64,000 nt of DNA from Streptomyces hydrogenans (lineage in GTDB: Bacteria; Actinomycetota; Actinomycetes; Streptomycetales; Streptomycetaceae), in assembly GCF_014656075.1 (NCBI RefSeq), contig NZ_BNBS01000015.1:23001-87000 (forward strand), given 5' to 3'. Position 1 is the stretch's first letter. The number at the start of each line of letters is the position of its first letter. The notes beneath the pieces are model-generated. The model was not told the DNA's origin. It made no database searches and was given only the letters and a program-made list of their open reading frames with translations. Shown piece after piece: positions 7,921-16,902 of this stretch. A program made the translations under genes and the position numbers.

Positions 7921-9906
7921 ATGAGGAGACCTTCCATAGCAGCGGGCGCGGCCGCGCTGTGCTTAGCTCTGTTCGGCCTGTCCACGGGCGCCGGTAGCGC
8001 GACCGCCACGCCTGAGCAACCGGCGGGGACGGCCGCGGCATTCGACGGCCCGGCGGAAGCGCCGGCCGTTGCGGTGGCCGGGCCGGGGACCGGCGTCCGG
8101 TCGGCCGGCACCGGTGCCCGTCACGACTACAACCGGGACGGCCGCAGCGATCTGGCCGCCTGGTACGACTACGCGGACGGGCACGACGCCGTACGCACCT
8201 TCCTCGCGGGCTCGAACGGCGCTTTCGCCGCGCCCGGGGTGGGCTGGGAGACGCCCGCGGGCAACTACTGGGTCGAGAACATGAAGCGCCTCACCGGCGA
8301 CTTCAACGGAGACGGTATCGGCGACCTCGCGGCCTTCTACGGTTACGAGGACGGCCGGGTCACCCTGCTGACCTGGCTCGGCCGTGGAGACGGCACATTC
8401 GGGAATGCTCTCCATTCCTGGACCGCGGCGCCGGGCAACTGGTACTTCGACGCCATGACCGTGCAGGCCGGCGACTTCAACGGGGACGGCCGCGACGACG
8501 TCGCCGTGTGGTACGCCTACGGAAACGGCAACGACAGACTCTTCACGATGCTCGCTCGCACGGACGGTGGTTTCGGCCCGCACACCTCCTCCTTCGAGCG
8601 GGTCGCCGCCGACGGCTGGTACGTCAACCGCATGAAGTTCGCCACCGGTGACTTCAACGGGGACGGCCGCGACGATCTCGCGGCGCTGTACGGGTACCGG
8701 GACGGCAGCGTGAAGCTGATGTACTGGGCCGGAAGGACCGACGGCGGGTTCGCCGAGCCCGTACACGGCTATGAGTCCACGGGCTGGACGTTCCGGCAGG
8801 CGAGTCTGCACGCGGGTGACTTCGACGGTGACGGCCGTGACGATCTGGCCGCGTGGTACGACTACGCGGACGGACACGACGCGGTGATCGGCTTCCGTCT
8901 CGGCACGGACGGAAAGTTCGGCGCCCGACGGGAGATGCTGACCCGCCCGGCGGGCTCGTACGATCGTTCGCGGATGAAGATCCTCACCGGTGACTACAAC
9001 GGGGACGGCCGCGACGACCTGGCCACTCTCTACGGCTACGCCGACGGACGGGTGAAGACGATCACCTTCACCGCCGATTCCGACGGTAACCTCGACGATC
9101 CCCTGCACAGTTGGGAGTCCGAGCCCGGCAACTGGACCTTCAGTCAGGTGCACATGATGGAGGGGTACACCAGCCCCACCCCGCTGCCCTACTGTCCCGC
9201 GGTGTTCGGGCACGGCGGGTGGCCCACCGAGGCGGATGGCTGGCAGGAAGACCAGATCCGTGCGGCGAACCACCCCAGGGGCCTCGCCCAGGAGAAGAGC
9301 TGGGGTGCGGCCGGGGTGGAGGCCGATCTGCGGCTGACCAAGAACGGCACCAAGGCCGTGATGTGGCACAACAGAACCACCTACGGGCTCACCGGATCGT
9401 CCGCCCCCATCTCGGAGCTGACGTGGGCGAGCGGGTCGAACCCGCTCAACGGACGCACCATCACGCGCGGCCCCTACGCGGGCGAGACCGTGTACACGTT
9501 CCGCGAGTGGCTCGACAGCGCCAAAGCCCTCGGCATGGTCGTGCTGGTGGAGGTGAAGCCGGAAACGAAGGAGATTCTCCGCAGCAGCGACCCGTCGGTC
9601 CGGGAGACGGCCTGGAGCGAGGTGCTCGACCCGATCAAGGAACGCATCGCGTCCCAGGAAATCATGATCTACACGCATGACGCGGACCTGGAGCTGGACC
9701 TCAAGGACCGGATCGCCGCCGCAGGTCTCTCCAAGGCCCTCACCGGCCACCCCGCCTGGTACGACGCCATCGGCTGGCAGGAGCCGCCGCCGCCGGCCTC
9801 CGGCAACTACGCCGCCTGGCAGCGGGCGCTGGACGCCGACGTGACCCGTCTGGCCACCTCGTGGACACCGGGCCTCACCAACTGGATGGACGGACGCTGC
9901 GTCTGA
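7921..9906 (+). CDS. Secreted FG-GAP repeat / GDPD-like fusion protein
   Basis: A signal peptide (MRRPSIAAGAAALCLALFG) is followed by six FG-GAP/VCBS-type repeats, each with a calcium-loop motif such as DFNGDGRDDLA. The repeats alternate between an AWYDYADGHD type and an ALYGYRDGSV type, so the array looks like three two-repeat units. From about residue 425 (VFGHGGWPTE, then VEADLRLTKNGTKAVMWHN, then VLVEVKPE) the protein resembles glycerophosphodiester phosphodiesterases, with HGG in place of the usual HRG. I infer an exported phosphodiesterase with a propeller-like adhesion module. A GTG at 7909 is an alternative start. It is transcribed alone, with a strong terminator after the stop. Confidence 0.85.
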   Translation: MRRPSIAAGAAALCLALFGLSTGAGSATATPEQPAGTAAAFDGPAEAPAVAVAGPGTGVRSAGTGARHDYNRDGRSDLAAWYDYADGHDAVRTFLAGSNGAFAAPGVGWETPAGNYWVENMKRLTGDFNGDGIGDLAAFYGYEDGRVTLLTWLGRGDGTFGNALHSWTAAPGNWYFDAMTVQAGDFNGDGRDDVAVWYAYGNGNDRLFTMLARTDGGFGPHTSSFERVAADGWYVNRMKFATGDFNGDGRDDLAALYGYRDGSVKLMYWAGRTDGGFAEPVHGYESTGWTFRQASLHAGDFDGDGRDDLAAWYDYADGHDAVIGFRLGTDGKFGARREMLTRPAGSYDRSRMKILTGDYNGDGRDDLATLYGYADGRVKTITFTADSDGNLDDPLHSWESEPGNWTFSQVHMMEGYTSPTPLPYCPAVFGHGGWPTEADGWQEDQIRAANHPRGLAQEKSWGAAGVEADLRLTKNGTKAVMWHNRTTYGLTGSSAPISELTWASGSNPLNGRTITRGPYAGETVYTFREWLDSAKALGMVVLVEVKPETKEILRSSDPSVRETAWSEVLDPIKERIASQEIMIYTHDADLELDLKDRIAAAGLSKALTGHPAWYDAIGWQEPPPPASGNYAAWQRALDADVTRLATSWTPGLTNWMDGRCV

Positions 9907-9916
9907 GGTTCCCACC

Positions 9917-9955
9917 GGGCCGCGGGGGCGATGCGACTCGTCTCCCCCGCGGCCC
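9917..9955 (+). terminator. Hairpin terminator after the FG-GAP/GDPD gene
   Basis: A 12-bp perfect stem, GGGCCGCGGGGG with CCCCCGCGGCCC, and a 15-base loop start 11 bases after the stop codon. Confidence 0.8.
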
Positions 9956-10171
9956 GACGCCTTCCGCGTGCCGCTCTCCTCGCTGCCGAGGCAGGAACCT
10001 CAGAGCCGGCCTCGGCGGCAAGGCCGGTCGTGTCGTGGACGGGGACGGCGTGGGGGGGGCGGCGCAGCCGGTGGCGAAAACGGCGACCGTAGTGGCGCGA
10101 TGGCTCATGACGGCGACCTGACCAGCTAAGACGCTTTGCTCATGAGGGCGAGGGCGGCCCATCATGCGCGC

Positions 10172-10474
10172 ATGAGACCCGAAGTGCAGACGTTCGTCAC
10201 CGACGGCCCGCTCCCCGACTGGGACGCGAGCGAAGAAGAGATCGAAAGGCGCGTGGAACAGCTCGAAGCGATTCAGAAGCCGGTCACAGAAGAGGAAGCA
10301 CGTGCGCTCGTCGCCTGCTTCGGCCCGGACGACTGCTACGGCGTCGCCTGGACGCTCCTCCATCTCATCGAGACCGGCCCGAACCCCGTCCTGACCACCA
10401 CCCCAGGACCGGAAGCCAACGAGTGGCACCAGCGCCTCCACAACCGAGCCGTGAACGAAGGACTCCTCCCGTGA
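10172..10474 (+). CDS. Hypothetical protein, 100 aa
   Basis: This is a small soluble acidic protein (MRPEVQTFVTDGPLPDWDAS, then two helices, then CFGPDDCYGVAWTLLHLIET). I recall similar orphan proteins in Streptomyces that accompany SMI1/KNR4-like or immunity genes, but I cannot name a family. The start is the ATG at 10172, since the upstream in-frame ATG at 10136 gives an unlikely basic N-terminus. A GAGGGCG about 15 bases upstream is the only ribosome-site candidate. Confidence 0.65.
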   Translation: MRPEVQTFVTDGPLPDWDASEEEIERRVEQLEAIQKPVTEEEARALVACFGPDDCYGVAWTLLHLIETGPNPVLTTTPGPEANEWHQRLHNRAVNEGLLP

Positions 10475-10536
10475 ACGTGCCGGCATGGCGACGCGATGGC
10501 TTCGTGGCAGGGCCAAGGGCGTGCCAACCGCGTCAG

Positions 10537-10608
10537 GAAGGGCAAGCGGCAGCTCTCTACGGCCGTGCCGGATTCGAGCTCCCATGCAGACTGATCCTGC
10601 GCGAGTAG
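10537..10608 (+). pseudogene. Scrap of a GNAT acetyltransferase C-terminus
   Basis: A frame reading EGQAAALYGRAGFELPCRLILRE and a stop carries the ALYxRxGFE motif that ends GNAT N-acetyltransferase domains. Nothing upstream completes the domain, so this is a remnant of 22-24 codons in the decayed region before the IS5 relic. The match is short. Confidence 0.4.
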
Positions 10609-10691
10609 CGCTCCACGACGTCATCTCATTTGGCGTGTCTGTGCGACGATTTCGTCGGCCGGTGGGAAGTCATGAGCGGGGGCGAAGGTCG

Positions 10692-11159
10692 ATGGAGTAC
10701 GTCAATCTCGATGCGCAGATCGGCGACCTGTCAGGGGTCTTGGACCCGGCTCGCTACCTGAGCCACCTGCCTTCGATCTCCGGTGACCTGCCGCCAGGCG
10801 CCCGGGCCTTCGCCACGGACCCGGACCACTACGACTTCAGCAGCAGGCGATGCGTGAAGGACCTGACGCTCCGGGCTGTCCGGGGCGTCGGCGGTGAGGA
10901 GATGGAGGTCGAGTTCCAGCACAACTGCTGGAAGCACGACCAGGACCTGCTGATCCGCTACGCAGGGGTATCCAGCTTCATCATCGATCCCGTTGACGAG
11001 GATCGGGGAGCGGACCTCGGGACGGTGATCCTCGACGAGATCCTGCCGCACAGGGACGGCTGCAGCCACAAGATCGCCTGCTGGGACGGCACCCTCACCC
11101 TTGTCTGCCGTGACCTCCAGGCGACCTGGACCGAGACCATCTGCTCCAGCGAGGCGTAG
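10692..11159 (+). CDS. Hypothetical protein, 155 aa
   Basis: The ATG at 10692 (MEYVNLDAQIGDL) follows GCGAAGGTCG. The same frame is open much further upstream, but with the arginine-rich composition of non-coding high-GC DNA. The product is a soluble acidic protein with DPDHYDFSSRRCVKDL, EFQHNCWKHDQDLLIRY and a C-terminal CWDGTLTLVCRDLQATW. It looks like a beta-sandwich protein of the immunity or DUF type, but I cannot assign it. It is 12 bases from the IS5 relic. Confidence 0.6.
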   Translation: MEYVNLDAQIGDLSGVLDPARYLSHLPSISGDLPPGARAFATDPDHYDFSSRRCVKDLTLRAVRGVGGEEMEVEFQHNCWKHDQDLLIRYAGVSSFIIDPVDEDRGADLGTVILDEILPHRDGCSHKIACWDGTLTLVCRDLQATWTETICSSEA

Positions 11160-11171
11160 GCGCGACAGATC

Positions 11172-11777
11172 GTGGGGATTGTGGAGCGGCTGGTGCCGGA
11201 TGAGCTGTGGGAGCTGTTCCAGCGGGTGATGCCGGAGGCGCCGTCGCGGCCTCAGGGCGGTGGCCGGCGTCGGCATGGTGACCGGGAGGTGCTGGCCGCG
11301 ATCGTGTTCGTGGCCACGTCGGACTGCACATGGCAGCAGCTTCCGACAGCGTCGTTCGGGCTGTCAGGGGCAACAGCCCATCGACGGTTCAGCGAATGGT
11401 CGAAGGCCCGGGTGTAGGCCAAGCTCCACCGCGTGGTGCTCGGCGCCCGGGGCGAGCTGGACTGGACCCGCTGCGCGATCGACTCGGTGAACATACGGGC
11501 CTTGAAAACGGGGACTTGACAGGTCCGAATCCTATGGACCGGGGCAAGTACGGCTCGGCGATGGTTACGTCAGCATGGCATCACCCACCGCATCGCCCGC
11601 AAGGGTGTCGAGTCCTCGAAGCCGCTGGGCCGCCACCGCTGGACCATCGAGCGAACCATGGCCCGGCTCGCCGGCTGCCGACGCATCCACCGGCGCTACG
11701 AACGCAAAGCCGACCATTTCCTCGCCTTCACCAGCATCGCCTGCACCCTTATCCGCTATCGCAGGATCGCCAAATGA
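11172..11777 (+). pseudogene. Decayed IS5-family transposase
   Basis: The N-terminal third is intact (LVPDELWELFQRVMP, then ATSDCTWQQLP, then AHRRFSEWSKARV), but a TAG at 11415-11417 ends it. Past the stop the same frame continues as KLHRVVLGARGELDWTRCAIDSVNIRA. A frameshift near 11510 moves to GDLTGPNPMDRGKYGS. An internal deletion of roughly 200 bases then removes the second catalytic block, and the frame resumes as HGITHRIARKGVESSKPLGRHRWTIERTMARLAG to a TGA at 11775. Three independent lesions make it a clear pseudogene of the IS1648/IS5 type common in Streptomyces. Confidence 0.88.
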
Positions 11778-11786
11778 GATGACGTT

Positions 11787-13037
11787 CTAGGTGATCGCGC
11801 GCGGGTTGGACGGGCGGAGCCGGACTCGGGGGGTCAGGAGGAGGAGGAGGAGTGTGCAGGAGGTTGTGGTCAGGAGACCGCCGGTGAGGAAGGTGGTGCG
11901 GAGGTCGGCGAGGGTCACGGTGGCTGATCCCAGGGCGGCGCCTGCGGCGATGCCGGCGTTGTAGGCGCCGGAGTTCGCGGCGAGGGCTAGGTCCGTGCGG
12001 CCGGGGGCGCAGTGGAGCATCGCGTTCTGGGTGGCCATGAAGACGGGGCCGAGCGCGGCGCCCATCAGGATGAGGAAGGCCACCGCCGCGCCCTGGTGCG
12101 GGCCGGTGGCGTAGAGGCCGAGCATGCCGGTCGCCTGGACGGTCACGGCGGTGGTGAGCGCCTGGCGGGGGAAGCGGTCCAGCAGTGCGCCGGTGACGCC
12201 GACGCCGGCCAGGCAGGCGACGCCGAGGAGGACGAGGAGGGTGTCGGTCGCGCCCGGGGAGAATCCGCTCACGTCGCCGAGGTACGTCACGAGGTACGTG
12301 AATCCGGCGAACGCGCCCGCGGAGGAGAGGAATCCGGCCGCCAGGACGGTTCTGAACGCGCGGCGGTCGGGGTTCGTCCCGTAGGCCGCCGCCTCCTCCT
12401 CCGGCCGTGCGGTCGGGAGGAGGGCGGCGACCGTCACCAGGGAGACGAGTCCCAGGAGCGCGAGCGCGGCGACGGGCACCTGCCAGGTGGTGGTGCGGCC
12501 GAGCAGGCTCCCGGCGGGGACGCCGAGCACGAGGGCGAGTGAGCCGGCCAGGGAGAGCGCCGCCACGACGCGCCCGCGGGCCCCGGGGGCGAACAGGCCG
12601 ACCGCTACGGGACCCATCACGGCCCAGAAGAGCGCCTGGGCGAGCGCGGTGAGTAGCCGGGCCGCGAGGAGCTGCCCGTACGAGGCGGCCAGCGCGGCGC
12701 CCGCGCTGGAGACGACGAGCGCGGCCAGGACGCCCGAGAGGACGTGGCGGCGCGGCACCTTCCGCACGAGGTGGGCGAGGGGCACGGAGGCGACCGCGAC
12801 CGTCAGGCCGTAACCGGTGACCAGCAGTCCGACGGTCGGGAGCGGCACATCGAGGCTCTCGGAGACGCGTTCCAGGAGGCCGACCGGCAGGTTCTCGGCG
12901 GTGTTGAAGGTGAAGGCGGCCAGCATGAGGGCGAGGAGCACGGCGGTGCTTCGCCACGGCGCTGCCGAGGGTGCCGCGTCCCCGGACGCGCGGAGTGCTC
13001 GCCGTGACCGTCGCGTGTCCTCCGTGGCACCGTCCAT
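11787..13037 (-). CDS. MFS transporter, arabinose/sugar-efflux type
   Basis: This is a twelve-helix major facilitator of 416 aa. A charged N-terminal tail precedes TM1 (STAVLLALMLAAFTFNTAENLPVGLL). The motif-A region between TM2 and TM3 reads GYGLTVAVASVPLAHLVRKVPRRHVL, and a longer central loop (LLPTARPEEEAAAYGTNPDRRAFR) separates the two halves. The TAENLPVGLL opening is typical of the DHA1 AraJ/YdhP/cmlR drug and sugar efflux group. The substrate is unknown. The upstream esterase gene is on the same strand, 72 bases away, so co-transcription is possible. Confidence 0.88.
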   Translation of the reverse strand: MDGATEDTRRSRRALRASGDAAPSAAPWRSTAVLLALMLAAFTFNTAENLPVGLLERVSESLDVPLPTVGLLVTGYGLTVAVASVPLAHLVRKVPRRHVLSGVLAALVVSSAGAALAASYGQLLAARLLTALAQALFWAVMGPVAVGLFAPGARGRVVAALSLAGSLALVLGVPAGSLLGRTTTWQVPVAALALLGLVSLVTVAALLPTARPEEEAAAYGTNPDRRAFRTVLAAGFLSSAGAFAGFTYLVTYLGDVSGFSPGATDTLLVLLGVACLAGVGVTGALLDRFPRQALTTAVTVQATGMLGLYATGPHQGAAVAFLILMGAALGPVFMATQNAMLHCAPGRTDLALAANSGAYNAGIAAGAALGSATVTLADLRTTFLTGGLLTTTSCTLLLLLLTPRVRLRPSNPRAIT

Positions 13038-13109
13038 GGGTTCAGCTCACCGGGCCCGGCGTTTGCGCCGCAACCGGTTTACGCCGCGTCGAGGCCTCCG
13101 GGTGCGCGT

Positions 13110-14741
13110 TCAGGGGCGCAGGACGGGGAAGTCGGTCGTGGCCCAGAGGGCGCGGTCGGGGACGGGGCGGCGGTCCGCCGCCGGCTGGTCCGCGGGCGCC
13201 CAGACGTGGGCGGTCCGCGTCGTGGTGCCGGCGACGGGGGCCCAGCCCGGGTCGCCGGTCGCGGCGAAGCCGGACCAGGCGCGGACCATGCGGTGGGCCA
13301 GTTCGTGGTCCTCGGGGCCGGGGGCGCCTCCGATGAGGAAGGAGAGGCGGTCGTCGTCGAGGTTGCCGAAGGCGAAGGGGATGTCCGCGCAGTGCCAGGC
13401 CCGGACGGGCGTACGGTCCGCTCCCCCGCGACGGCGGTCGAACACGGAGAGGTGGGCGCGCCCGCCGCCGGCGGCATGGGCCTCGGCGAGGCGGTGGGTG
13501 AACTCGCCGAAGAGCAGATCGCCGAAGAGGGCGAGGTGGACGTCGCGGACGGGGGCGCCGGGCCGTGCGGAACGGTAGCCCTCGACCACGTCCCCGGCGA
13601 GCCCGAAGTCCTCGGCGAAGCGGTCGATGCGCGCGTGCGTGGTGAGCTTCGCGCAGCTGCCGACGGCGTCGAGGAGCCAGTACTCCTCCGTGGTGTGGCA
13701 GAGCAGCAGGTCCACGTCCCGGGCCGCTCCCGCCGCGAGGGCGGTGAGGGGGTCGACGGGCAGGGTCGCGCCGCCGAGGACCGGGGCGAAGAGGGAGGGG
13801 TCGTAGTGCCGGGAGCCGGAGGAGGGGTCGTGCCGGTACGCGTCGACCACCTGGTCCGAGGCCGCGACCAGGGCCTGTGGCGTCGCCGACGCGAGGCCGG
13901 CCGGAGTGGCTTCGCAGCCTGCCGCCGCGGCGATCTCGCGGGTGGTCGAGGCGGCGATCTCCCGCGTGTGGAAGGGGCTGGCGGGGCTGTGCGCGATCGC
14001 GCGGCGGAACAGGCCGCGGGCTTGCTCCATCACCATCAGGCAGGCCACCGCGGTGGCGCCGGAGGACTGGCCGGCGAGGGTGACGTTCCCCGGGTCGCCG
14101 CCGAACGCCCCGATGTCGTCGCGGACCCAGCGCAGGGCGGCGACCAGGTCGAGCAGCCCCCGGTTGTCGGGCGGGGCGGTGCCGTCGGATTCCGCGTCGG
14201 CGTCCGCCTCGAAGTCGGCGTCCGCTTCGGAGTCCGTGGACACGTGCGCGTCGGAGTCCGCGGACACGGGCGCGTCGGGGCCGGAGCCGAAGCCGGATCG
14301 GGAGGCCGTGGGGACGTGCCCGAAGCCCTCGAAGCCGAGCCGGTAGTTCAGCGTGACGACGACGAGGCCGGTGCGGGCGAGCGCTGTGCCGTCGAAGTCG
14401 GGCTGGGCGGAGGAGCCGAAGGTGTAGGCGCCCCCGTGGATCCAGACCAGGACGGGCAGGGGGTCGGTGGTGGGTGTCGGGGTCCAGACGTTGACGGTGA
14501 GGACGTCCTCGTCGCCGGGCCTCCAGGAGGGCGCGCCGGGAAGCTCCGCCGACTGCGGGGCGACCGGCCCGAAGGCCGTGCCGTCCCGGACTCCGCGCCA
14601 CGGCGGGGCCGGGCGCGGCGCGCGGAACCGGGCGGCGCCGAACGGGGGTGCCGCGTACGGGATGCCGAGCGCGGCGACGACGTCCTCCGCGGGCCGGAAT
14701 CCCCGGACCGCACCGTTCGTCGTCTCGAAAACGTCGTCCAT
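13110..14741 (-). CDS. Type-B carboxylesterase with acidic insert
   Basis: This carboxylesterase/lipase-family enzyme (543 aa) lacks a signal peptide. It shows the family order: IPYAAPPFGAARFRAP near residue 28, oxyanion HGG at 102-104, LNYRLGFEGFG at 131-141 and nucleophile elbow GQSSGA with Ser226; a Glu and a His later complete the triad. Between LNYRLGFEGFG and DNRGLLDL lies an insert of about 45 residues (143-190) of repeated Ser-Asp/Ala-Asp/Glu-Ala dipeptides, absent from usual family members. The start ATG at 14741 is chosen because GAGG precedes it and the protein then opens with the typical TTNGAVRGF strand. Confidence 0.88.
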   Translation of the reverse strand: MDDVFETTNGAVRGFRPAEDVVAALGIPYAAPPFGAARFRAPRPAPPWRGVRDGTAFGPVAPQSAELPGAPSWRPGDEDVLTVNVWTPTPTTDPLPVLVWIHGGAYTFGSSAQPDFDGTALARTGLVVVTLNYRLGFEGFGHVPTASRSGFGSGPDAPVSADSDAHVSTDSEADADFEADADAESDGTAPPDNRGLLDLVAALRWVRDDIGAFGGDPGNVTLAGQSSGATAVACLMVMEQARGLFRRAIAHSPASPFHTREIAASTTREIAAAAGCEATPAGLASATPQALVAASDQVVDAYRHDPSSGSRHYDPSLFAPVLGGATLPVDPLTALAAGAARDVDLLLCHTTEEYWLLDAVGSCAKLTTHARIDRFAEDFGLAGDVVEGYRSARPGAPVRDVHLALFGDLLFGEFTHRLAEAHAAGGGRAHLSVFDRRRGGADRTPVRAWHCADIPFAFGNLDDDRLSFLIGGAPGPEDHELAHRMVRAWSGFAATGDPGWAPVAGTTTRTAHVWAPADQPAADRRPVPDRALWATTDFPVLRP

Positions 14742-14915
14742 GGGACGGCCTCGTTTCACGGGTGGGGAGGTGGGGTGACGAAGATCAGCTTCGCGTCCCG
14801 GCTCCCGCCCCGTCCAACACCGGGACGACCGCGATCCACGCACTGGTGTTGTCAATGCGCCCCGGACGGACGTCGCCCACCGGCCCGTCGGGGCCCGCTG
14901 CTAGATTCGTCGGCC

Positions 14916-15317
14916 ATGCGATCACGTGACTTCGACCTCGACTTCCGCGACCGTGCCCGACGAACGAGCCAGTGGGGTCTGGGGCTGCTGGGCGTGGCCG
15001 CGCTCCTGTGGGCCTGGTGCGCGGTGCTGCTGCTCACGTCGTACGAGGTCGACCGGAAGCCCGACGACAAGCACCCCGCCCAGTGCGAGTCGCGCCTGCT
15101 GACCGACCGCTCCACCGCCAACCAGGGCGTCGCCCGCGGCAGTTGGTGCCAGTCCGAGCGCGACTGGCCGGAGGCGCTCGCCGTCCTCGGGCTGTCCCTC
15201 CCGGTCTCGATCGCCGGCGTGGCCCTGTTCACGACCGGCATCGTCAGCCGCCGGATGAGCGCGCACTCCCAGGCGATGCGCGAACTGGACCGGCTCGCGG
15301 AGCCCGCCGACGCGTGA
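14916..15317 (+). CDS. Small membrane protein, 133 aa
   Basis: Two transmembrane helices (GLGLLGVAALLWAWCAVLLLT near residues 22-42 and ALAVLGLSLPVSIAGVALFTTGIV near 88-111) flank an extracytoplasmic loop with two cysteines (QCES, SWCQSE) that could form a disulfide. The N-terminus is charged (RSRDFDLDFRDRARR). It is transcribed divergently from the esterase. No family is recognised; similar small proteins are widespread in Streptomyces. Confidence 0.75.
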   Translation: MRSRDFDLDFRDRARRTSQWGLGLLGVAALLWAWCAVLLLTSYEVDRKPDDKHPAQCESRLLTDRSTANQGVARGSWCQSERDWPEALAVLGLSLPVSIAGVALFTTGIVSRRMSAHSQAMRELDRLAEPADA

Positions 15318-15347
15318 CCTCCGTCCGCGCCCCGGCGGCGCGGCGCT

Positions 15348-16190
15348 TCACCGCGCGCTCTTCCGCCCGATCAGCTGGAGGAGACGCGCGGTGTGCATGT
15401 GGGGGTGGCGGCCGGTGAGGGCGAGTTCGAGGCGCTCCAGGTCGGCGTAGAACGCGGGATCGTACTTGCGGGCGTCGTCGGTGATGTGGTCGCAGACGTT
15501 GCGGATGCCGTAGTGGCGCACCTCCTCGCACCCCAGGTCCGTGAGGTGACCGGTGAGTTCCTCGGCCGTGTGCAGGGCCAGCGACGAGCCGAACATCCGG
15601 GTCCCGGCCCGGTCGGATTCGAGTGCGGCCAGCGCCGCGGGCAGGTCGAGTTCGCGTACGGCGAGGGTCAGCGGCTGCGAGTGACGGTTGATCGCCATCA
15701 GCGAGAAGAGGCCGCCCGGCCGCAGCGGGGCCAGGGACGCGGCGAGGGTGTGGCGGGCATCGTCCGTGTAGGCGAGGAGGTTGTGGCACAGCACCACGTC
15801 GAAGCCGCCGCCGGCGAGGTCGTCGGGCAGCCGGTGCACATCGCCCTCGACGCAGGTGACGCGCTCCGTCAGCCCGGCCGCCGCCGCCCGTTCGGCCGCG
15901 GCGGCGAGCATCGCGGGGGCGTGGTCGACGATCGTCACGTGGTGCCCGCGCGCCGCGAGCCGTACGGCGTCCCCGCCGTCACCGCCCGCCAGGTCGAGCA
16001 CGCGCGACGGGCCGCCCCCGAGCACCTCGACGTGCCGCACGAGGTTCGCCTCGGCGGTCGCGTAACGCAGCCGCCCCCACGGGGCCTCCTGCCACTCCTG
16101 CCACACGGCCATGGCACGGTCGAACGTCTCGGGGACCGCGGGTACTTCGGGTACTTCGGGTGCTTCGGGTGCTTCGGGTGCTTCGGACAT
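15348..16190 (-). CDS. SAM-dependent methyltransferase, CmoM/SmtA-like
   Basis: This is a class I methyltransferase of 280 aa. Motif I reads VLDLAGGDGGDAVRLAARG, followed by VTIVDHAPAML and a CVEGDVHRLPD acidic loop; motif IV is FDVVLCHNLLAYTDD. The opening FDRAMAVWQEWQEAPWGRLRYATAEANL resembles CmoM, which methylates the carboxymethoxy group of cmo5U in tRNA, so a tRNA or small-molecule substrate is plausible. The first 20 residues are Glu-Ala-Pro/Glu-Val-Pro repeats coded by a 9-bp DNA repeat and are probably disordered. The gene ends 30 bases from the convergent membrane-protein gene. Confidence 0.82.
   Translation of the reverse strand: MSEAPEAPEAPEVPEVPAVPETFDRAMAVWQEWQEAPWGRLRYATAEANLVRHVEVLGGGPSRVLDLAGGDGGDAVRLAARGHHVTIVDHAPAMLAAAAERAAAAGLTERVTCVEGDVHRLPDDLAGGGFDVVLCHNLLAYTDDARHTLAASLAPLRPGGLFSLMAINRHSQPLTLAVRELDLPAALAALESDRAGTRMFGSSLALHTAEELTGHLTDLGCEEVRHYGIRNVCDHITDDARKYDPAFYADLERLELALTGRHPHMHTARLLQLIGRKSAR
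16141..16188. repeat. 9-bp tandem repeat in the methyltransferase N-terminus
   Basis: Units of ACTTCGGGT then GCTTCGGGT are repeated about five times and encode a Pro-Glu-Ala/Val tripeptide run. The copy number may vary between strains without breaking the frame. Confidence 0.7.
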
Positions 16191-16461
16191 CCGACGACCC
16201 TACCGTCGGCCGGTGTGACGCCGACGGTTCCGGGAGGGGAGGCGGGGGGGTGGGCGGGCCGGCGAGCCGACCGCCCTCTCGGACCCGTCAGAGGCTCGGA
16301 CCGGCCGTCGTGGTCGGGCGGGGTTCCGGATCGGGCCGCGGCCCCGGGCCGGGTCGTCCGACCGGTGTAGGACCAGCGCCCGATGGGCGAGCCGTCGGCG
16401 GCTCGCTACGCTCGGTGACGCCCGCCGGTTCGCCTGAGCCGCGCCTTACCAGGAGGTCTCC

Positions 16462-16872
16462 GTGCCCGCCGACGCCACGGCCCACATCCGCATCGCACGC
16501 CCGTCCCGCGACCTGGAGGCGGCGGAACGTTTCTGGGTGTCGGGGCTCGGGCTGGACGTCCAGTACCGGCACGTGGCCGACGGCACGCCCGGCGTGCACG
16601 ACCTGCTCATGGTCGGCTGGCCCGGCGGCGCTTGGCACCTCGAACTCGTCCGCGACCCGGCCGACCCGATGGAGCCCCGGCCGACCCCCGAGGACCTGCT
16701 CGTGGTGTACCTCGGCGAGGAGGTCCCCGACGCGCTGGTGCGCCGGATCGAGGAGCACGGCGGCAAGCGCGTCCCGGCCCACAATCCGTACTGGGACACG
16801 TGGGGTGTGACGCTCCAGGACCCGGACGGCTATCTGCTCGTGCTCTCCACCCGGGACTGGTCCACCACCTGA
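16462..16872 (+). CDS. VOC-family (glyoxalase-fold) protein
   Basis: This is a 136-residue vicinal-oxygen-chelate protein with paired beta-alpha-beta modules: AHIRIARPSRDLEAAERFWVSGLGLDV, then HDLLMVGWPGGAWHLELV in the first half, and DLLVVYLGEE and GVTLQDPDGYLLVLSTR in the second. Metal-ligand candidates are His8, His55 and Glu/Asp in the second half. It could be a lyase, dioxygenase or resistance protein; the sequence does not decide. The GTG start has a strong AGGAGG six bases upstream. Confidence 0.85.
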   Translation: MPADATAHIRIARPSRDLEAAERFWVSGLGLDVQYRHVADGTPGVHDLLMVGWPGGAWHLELVRDPADPMEPRPTPEDLLVVYLGEEVPDALVRRIEEHGGKRVPAHNPYWDTWGVTLQDPDGYLLVLSTRDWSTT

Positions 16873-16902
16873 GGCGGTCCCGCCCGGTCCCGTCGGCGAT
16901 CC

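Noticed and set aside
7963..9915. Long reverse-strand open frame opposite the FG-GAP/GDPD gene
   Set aside because: Its translation is Gly/Arg/Val-rich without motifs and mirrors the third-position GC bias of the forward gene, which has a signal peptide and clear domains.
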